A stretch of 64,000 bases of DNA from the NCBI GenBank assembly GCA_007258455.2, contig VDFB02270651.1:488992998-489056997 (forward strand), in the 5' to 3' direction. Of this stretch, positions 59,445 through 64,000 are shown piece by piece; position 1 is the stretch's first letter, and each line of letters begins with the position of its first letter. Source of the stretch: Sequoia sempervirens. Its lineage: Eukaryota; Streptophyta; Pinopsida; Cupressales; Cupressaceae. The translations under genes and the position numbers were made by a program. Under the pieces are notes generated by a model. It was not told the origin of the DNA and searched no databases. It worked only from the letters and a program-made list of their open reading frames with translations.

Positions 59445-60247
59445 CTAAACCTTTTCTAAATTTTTTTGTGATAATTCATTTATAGGACCTTTAGTGTTTG
59501 ATGTGTCTATGATAGTTATTTCTTTCTCTAGATTCTTCTTCTCAACCCATTTAGATATAAAATTGGGTTGGATATCAACAGTGGATGAAGTAGAAGTATT
59601 GATTTCTCTGTTATGAGGTATCAGAGTGTCTTGAGTTATTTTTAACATGTTGCAAGTCTGTGGATTGTTGTTGTCAACTGATATGGTGACCTCATGTCTA
59701 TTTACTAGAAATTTCAGACATTGATGGTTTGTTGAAGGTACCACTTGCATGTCATGGATCCATGGATGACCCAATAGTATGGTGTATGTTAAATCTTTGT
59801 CCGACACTTGAAAAACAATGTTTTTGAAAATTGGACCTACATAAATTGGGAGTATGATAAGCCCTATGGAAGACATTTCCTCTTCATCATATGCCTTTAT
59901 ATTGTTATTTTTCTCTTGGTGTCAATGGCATTGTCAGAATAGCCCAATGCATGAATCAGTTTCAAAGTACAAATATTTAAACTAGCTCCTCCGTCTATCA
60001 TAATATGTTTAACACTATGTTTATGGATGAGAACTTCTATATGCAAGGCTACATTGTGTAGGTGATTTAAAGATACATCATCTTGTTCAGAAAATGACAG
60101 AGAATGAGGTGTGGTGAGATGTCCCACCATGGCTTGGAATTGACAAACATCCAAATTATTAGGGACCATTGTAGCTACTAGAGCTTGTTCTAAAACTTCC
60201 TTGTGTGATGGTGAAATTTTGAGAAGTTCTAAAATGGATATTTGCAT
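59445..60247 (-). pseudogene. pro: Aspartic protease of element E
   Basis: The block at 60247-59897 contains VKHIMIDGGASLNIC, with a D-G-G-A-S active-site loop, then LKLIHALGY. A frame change near 59890 leads to 59876-59445 with YVGPIFKNIVFQV and YTILLGHPWIHDMQVVPS, the ILLG-PWIH end of retroelement proteases. Cleavage of the Gag-Pol precursor is the family role. The frameshift disables it. Confidence 0.82.
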
Positions 60248-60589
60248 GGGTATCTTTTGTAATTGATCTATGATATTGTATTGATGTGATGGGGGAGCAT
60301 TGATTTTTGAGGAAATTACTTTTAGTATTACTCTTGACTACCCCCTTGTCATTATATTGACTTGTGGATGATCTTGCTTTTCCCTTATTTTTAAAACATT
60401 GATTTGATTATCAAATGTTCTTGTGCTGGTCCTTATTTTTAGGGATTCAATGTCATTTTTTCTCTACATCGGAAAGGCAAAGAATGGTGGTGTCATAGAC
60501 ATAGTTTATACTTTTTCCCTTACCACTAGAAGAAGACTCTCCTTTTTCATAGTTGGGTAATGGATTAGCAAATGCAGTGTGATAATTGT

Positions 60590-60969
60590 TTGTCTAACGC
60601 CCTTCAACAAACACCTTCTTGGCTTTGATCAAGTCTTGTATTAGGAGTTTTAGTTGCATACAGTCATTTGTCTTATGTCCTTTATTCTTATGGAAATTAC
60701 AATAATATGCATCATTCCACTATGATGGTTTTACCTTTGGCTCCAAATTTTGAGCTTTTTGGTAAAGTAATAATTTTGTTTGTAATGAGTTCTCTCATTA
60801 TTGATTCCAATGTTTGTCCTAATGGAGTGAATTTCTATCAATTTGATTGTCTTTGGTATGACAGTCGTGATTCTCCATTGTTGGTGTTGTTGTTTTGAAT
60901 AGTGCCCTAGCTATTGTTTTGGTTTTCATTTTGATTTTCTTTGGCAGTTGATGTAGTCAAATTGAATAT
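60590..60969 (-). pseudogene. gag: Gag C-terminus with CX-FH-GH-C knuckle (element E)
   Basis: On the minus strand near 60715-60650 it reads YCNFHKNKGHKTNDCMQLK then LIQDLIKAKKVFVEG. This is the Cys/His motif and following helix that end many plant Ty3/gypsy Gag proteins. An Asn/Gln-rich spacer follows toward 60960. Reading is continuous across the TIR element at 60970-61771 once that is removed. Confidence 0.75.
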
Positions 60970-61771
60970 GGTATGTGCAAGATCACGATGGGCCAAAAAG
61001 TGGCAATATTATGGGTATTTGTAGGGTATGTGGCTGACGACTTCTTTTTACCCAAAATTGATGAAATGAAAAGGGTTTTTAGAGGAGATTCTCAACTTTC
61101 CACCAATATAAATTATGTTTTAATTTGAATTTAATAAATAATTATTATTTATTTTCTATTAGAATTATGACTAAAGTCCTAATCAATAGGATGATTGAAA
61201 AAAATCTATAACTTTCAAATGGTATCACATTTTTTGAATCTGAAACATGTGTCACATTCTATGCTTCACATAATATAGGATTAAAGAAAGAAAAAATAAA
61301 TTTCCTGAAGTTTTGACCAAGTTAAGGTGGTTAGACATACGAGTTTTTATATTTTTTAAAAGTTCTAATAAAAAAAATCATAATTAATTATTTACTTGGA
61401 AAAAAATTACAAAAAAATATGCATCACATCTGGATATGAGTCCTCTACTTATATATAAAATCTTATAAAAAATATTATCATTTTATTATGGTTAGGGTGG
61501 TCAAACAGACACCTAATTCTTATTTTTTCCTTGAAATTTAAGTACTACTACATTGAAATTTCAAATTTTCACCAAATATATTTTATTTATTTTTACATAA
61601 ATTTAGTAGTTTAGAAACTAAATTCAATTTTCTATAGATTCTATTCTTACATATTTTTGAAATAATATAGATAACTTATTCAAATTTTTACATCAAGTTC
61701 CCTAACACTGATTTTTCTGAATTTTTTGCCACTTAAGGGCCTGTTTTTTCCATGATGATCCTACACATACC
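60970..61771. mobile_element. 0.8-kb non-autonomous TIR element in gag of E
   Basis: The left end starts GGTATGTGCAAGATCA. The reverse complement of the right end starts GGTATGTGTAGGATCA. The ends match at 18 of 22 terminal positions, and similarity continues inward (gtggcaa text in both). Flanks are ...gaatat and (c)atattgg, giving an ATAT or shorter duplication. Taking it out restores the E gag frame exactly (KPI then FNLTTSTAKEN). The interior is AT-rich without ORF, so it is a MITE-like DNA element. Superfamily not assigned. Confidence 0.75.
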
Positions 61772-62793
61772 CATATTGGTTTTACATTATTAGTTGTAGG
61801 TTCGTTACTTCCATTATTTCTATTTGTCTACCAAAATTTTGGCTTGTTGTTGTTTCCATAGTGATTTGTGTTGTTGGATGTTTCACTATAGTGCTTAATC
61901 AATCCTTGTTTGACTACCTAGGCTTCTTCGATTTTGAGCCCATTCTAAATTACTTTTTCAAATGTTGGGGGACATTGCAATTCAATTTTATAACTCATCT
62001 AATCATTTAAACTATCTATAAATAATTCAATCTTCTCCTCTTTAGGTATAGATCAAGGATACCTAGCGAACAACTTTCTCCATTGTTGTAAGAATGATAA
62101 AAATGTCTCACCATTTTTTTGTTTCAGATTATAGAGATCCTTTATGGTTATGTCATGTGTTATGTTGAAACAGAATTGAGAGATGAATTTGTTAACCAAT
62201 TCATCAAAGGATTTGATCCCTAGTTGTAATTTTGAGAACCATTCCATATAATGTGCCCCCAAACTCCTAGGAAATAACCTCATGAGGTATGTATGTTCTT
62301 GTGAAAATTTGAGGCTGATTGTTCTAAATTCCCATACATGGTCAATCAAATTTGATTTTCCATTGTATTTGTCATATTTAGGAAAATCACAATGTCTTGG
62401 AAAGGGTATCATATCTACACATGGATGAAAAGGGTAAGGACAAATGTCCTTTAATAAATATGTTTTTGTGGTTCTTGTTTGCATGTTTTGAACCTATTTC
62501 CATAGGATTTGCATTTGAGCTATTAAAGAAACCACTTGATCCATATCCTGGGTGTCATTTGGTTTTGTCTCATTAGTTCTAGATGTTTCCTTCAATCGAT
62601 TGATGTCAAAATATTTCAGAAGTTTGGCACTTAACTCCACTAACATTAAGAGGTATTTATCCATGTCCTGTTCTCTGACCCTTTCCATAGATTTATGAAA
62701 ATTTGGGTCTTGTTGTGCATGTTGTATATCCTCTTGTGTTATTTCATTGTTTTCATGTTGTTGGTATCACAAATAAGGGTTTTCTTCAGTCAT
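61772..62793 (-). pseudogene. gag: Gag N-terminal half of element E
   Basis: It begins at ATG 62793 (MTEENPYL). The N-terminal helical part (62688-62494) includes DKYLLMLVELSAKLLKYFDI, similar to the start of the B ORF. After a TAG the Gag core follows (62484-62053): FPRHCDFPKYDKYNGKSN, YLMRLFPRSLGAHYMEWF, FDELVNKFISQF and ETFLSFLQQWRKLFARYP. This is the retrotransposon Gag domain. A TGA at codon 9, the TAG and the TIR insertion break it. Confidence 0.82.
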
Positions 62794-63999
62794 GTTTAGA
62801 TTTTCAGTTTCTTTCTCTCTAAGTTTTTTCCTTTGCAATCTTGTTAAGATTGGCATACAAGTTTTGGTTGTTTTTCCTCACTAAACTTAGATCTTCTATG
62901 TGGTGTTAGCGTCTATTTGATTTTTTAAAGAATCCCAATAGAATGATGTATTCCATTAATGAGGCTAATTTAAAATTTCCAATTACTAAGCTTTTGACTT
63001 GTGATGGTAGGATGTCAAAATCCTGATGAGGAAACCTGACTCACTAATCGAGGTTTTGTTTTGATAATTTGGACACTTTGTATTTTGCAAGATCTAGTAT
63101 TTTGTGTGAAAACAATTTTAACTTGTAAGAACCTACTTTTTTTAGGTTTTTAGGACACTTTCTGATTTGTAAAATCTTTTGACTAGTAAAATCTTATGTT
63201 TTTGATGTCAATCTATTTGACAGAGGGCAGAAGCACTAAAATAGAACACAAAAGCGTTATAATTTCTGGTAAATGTGTTGTAAAATAGTGTGTAAGTGAT
63301 AGAAAAGAACCCATAAGCACTAAAACAGAGCAGAGAAGCACTAAAATAGAGAGAAAACACTCTAAAATAGAGAGAAGACGCGCTAAAATAGAGTGTAGAA
63401 GCGCTATGTTTTTCTATGGAAGTGCTAAAATATGGATTAGAAGCGCTAGAATGTTGGACACTGGAATTTTCTAATAGTTCAATTGTTGTGACAGAAGCGC
63501 TACGAGATTGTTCAAAAGTGTTAAAACAGAGGGTTGAAGCACTATAATTTTCTTTGGAAGTGCTAAAATAGAGGTTACATGTGCTATAGTTTTTCTTAGA
63601 AGTGCTATAGTTTGTATTTAATGCCAAGCAGGGGGTGGCAATATGGGTCTCTTAACTACCGTGTTTTCTTTCTCTTCTTCTTCGTCCAAGATTATGGATG
63701 TTATAAGGAATTTATGGGGTGTTTTTTTATTTTCAAAAATAATTGTTCTCAAACTACTAATGATTTTAGTTTGATTGCCTTCAATGTGTACGTTACCAAG
63801 CTGAAATATTAGTGTGGTTAGCCCTGGTTGTTGAACGGGAGCTATAGGTCTCCAAATGGTCATAAGGTATGCTAAATGATGGTTTCAATACCTTATTGTA
63901 ATGTTATTTATTATCTATTCCTAGGTAGGAGGTAATAACACGGGTCTTCCTACGACTGTGTTTGTCTTTTCTTCTTCTTCATTTAGAATGATGGAGGCT
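62794..63999 (-). other. Leader of element E
   Basis: A non-coding region upstream of gag. It contains the AGCGCT repeat tract (63210-63610) and a diverged duplication of about 70 bp spaced about 300 bp apart (63626-63700 and 63927-63999, sharing 'acgggtct' and 'tttcttcttcttc' text). The minus-strand frame at 63208-63627 is a repeat artefact rich in Ser, Ala and Tyr. Confidence 0.5.
63210..63610 (-). repeat. Degenerate AGCGCT repeat tract in E leader
   Basis: About fifteen units of the form 'agaagcgctaaaatagag' at about 20 bp spacing (clear at 63325-63440). The core AGCGCT is palindromic. It is related to the GCGCTAAAA tract of D at 55130-55540. Confidence 0.8.
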
Positions 64000-64000
64000 A

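Larger units (their letters stand above)
57297..63999 (-). mobile_element. Element E: Ty3/gypsy retrotransposon, 5' part
   Basis: Minus strand: leader (63999-62794), gag (62793-61850), zinc knuckle (about 60720), protease (60247-59445), G-patch (59216-58959), RT (58216-57300). It is cut at about 57297 by the 3' end of D, in the RT/RNase H connection. A TIR element sits in gag at 60970-61771. Its 5' LTR and PBS lie beyond the window. A G-patch between protease and RT is a known feature of some plant Ty3/gypsy lineages. Confidence 0.85.

Noticed and set aside
63208..63627. 139-residue minus-strand frame with SAS/YFS repeats
   Set aside because: It reads through the AGCGCT tandem repeat; position is an element leader.
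1..64000. tRNA, rRNA, CRISPR arrays or bacterial-type operons
   Set aside because: No cloverleaf, rRNA block or regularly spaced identical repeat was seen; all structure is eukaryotic mobile-element type.

Overview
The window is a plant nuclear repeat landscape. It is AT-rich, and every recognisable coding trace belongs to a mobile element. I see no intact host gene, tRNA, rRNA or CRISPR array. Signals are plant-type LTR retrotransposons: initiator-Met tRNA primer site, TG...CA LTR ends with 5-bp target duplications, a G-patch domain in Ty3/gypsy polyproteins, and a plant mobile domain (PMD). Kilobase-scale LTRs and deep nesting suggest a seed plant with a very large genome, perhaps a gymnosperm. 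That is inference; nothing in the sequence names a species. Most lineages are called from motifs read by eye.

Layout, with my labels. (A) 1-2421: tail of a minus-strand LTR element, same family as B. (C) 2422-8642: minus-strand remnant with a long decayed ORF of unknown family. (G) 8643-22335: complete plus-strand non-autonomous element (gag-protease only), flanked by CATTT. Its 3' LTR is split by (B) 12435-20916, a complete minus-strand non-autonomous element whose ORF joins a gag-like N-terminus to a G-patch region. (F) 22341-30097, probably continuing at 42743: minus-strand Ty3/gypsy with gag, protease, RT, RNase H and integrase traces. (H) 30098-42742: plus-strand gag-only element with an acidic tail. 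Its 5' LTR is split by (I) 30778-37634, which carries a second copy of the C-type unknown ORF. (D) about 43087-57296: plus-strand 3' half of a Ty3/gypsy element with RNase H-integrase, a 6-kb 3' region holding an antisense PMD ORF, and its 3' LTR. Its RNase H is split by (J) 43366-48579, a 5.2-kb probable solo LTR flanked by GATAT. (E) 57297-63999: minus-strand Ty3/gypsy with RT, G-patch, protease and gag, interrupted by an 0.8-kb TIR element at 60970-61771.

Relationships. Nesting gives relative ages: B is younger than G, I than H, J than D. B and D share an almost identical polypurine tract, the same LTR start and a repeated 20-nt noncoding motif, so B looks like a non-autonomous partner of D-like elements. 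C and I share a homologous unknown protein of roughly 1,000 residues. The main frames of G and H are free of frameshifts but hold many in-frame stops, all TAG or TAA. This suggests decay by C-to-T change at glutamine codons. The strongest candidates for something undescribed are the C/I protein family and the B/D partnership.
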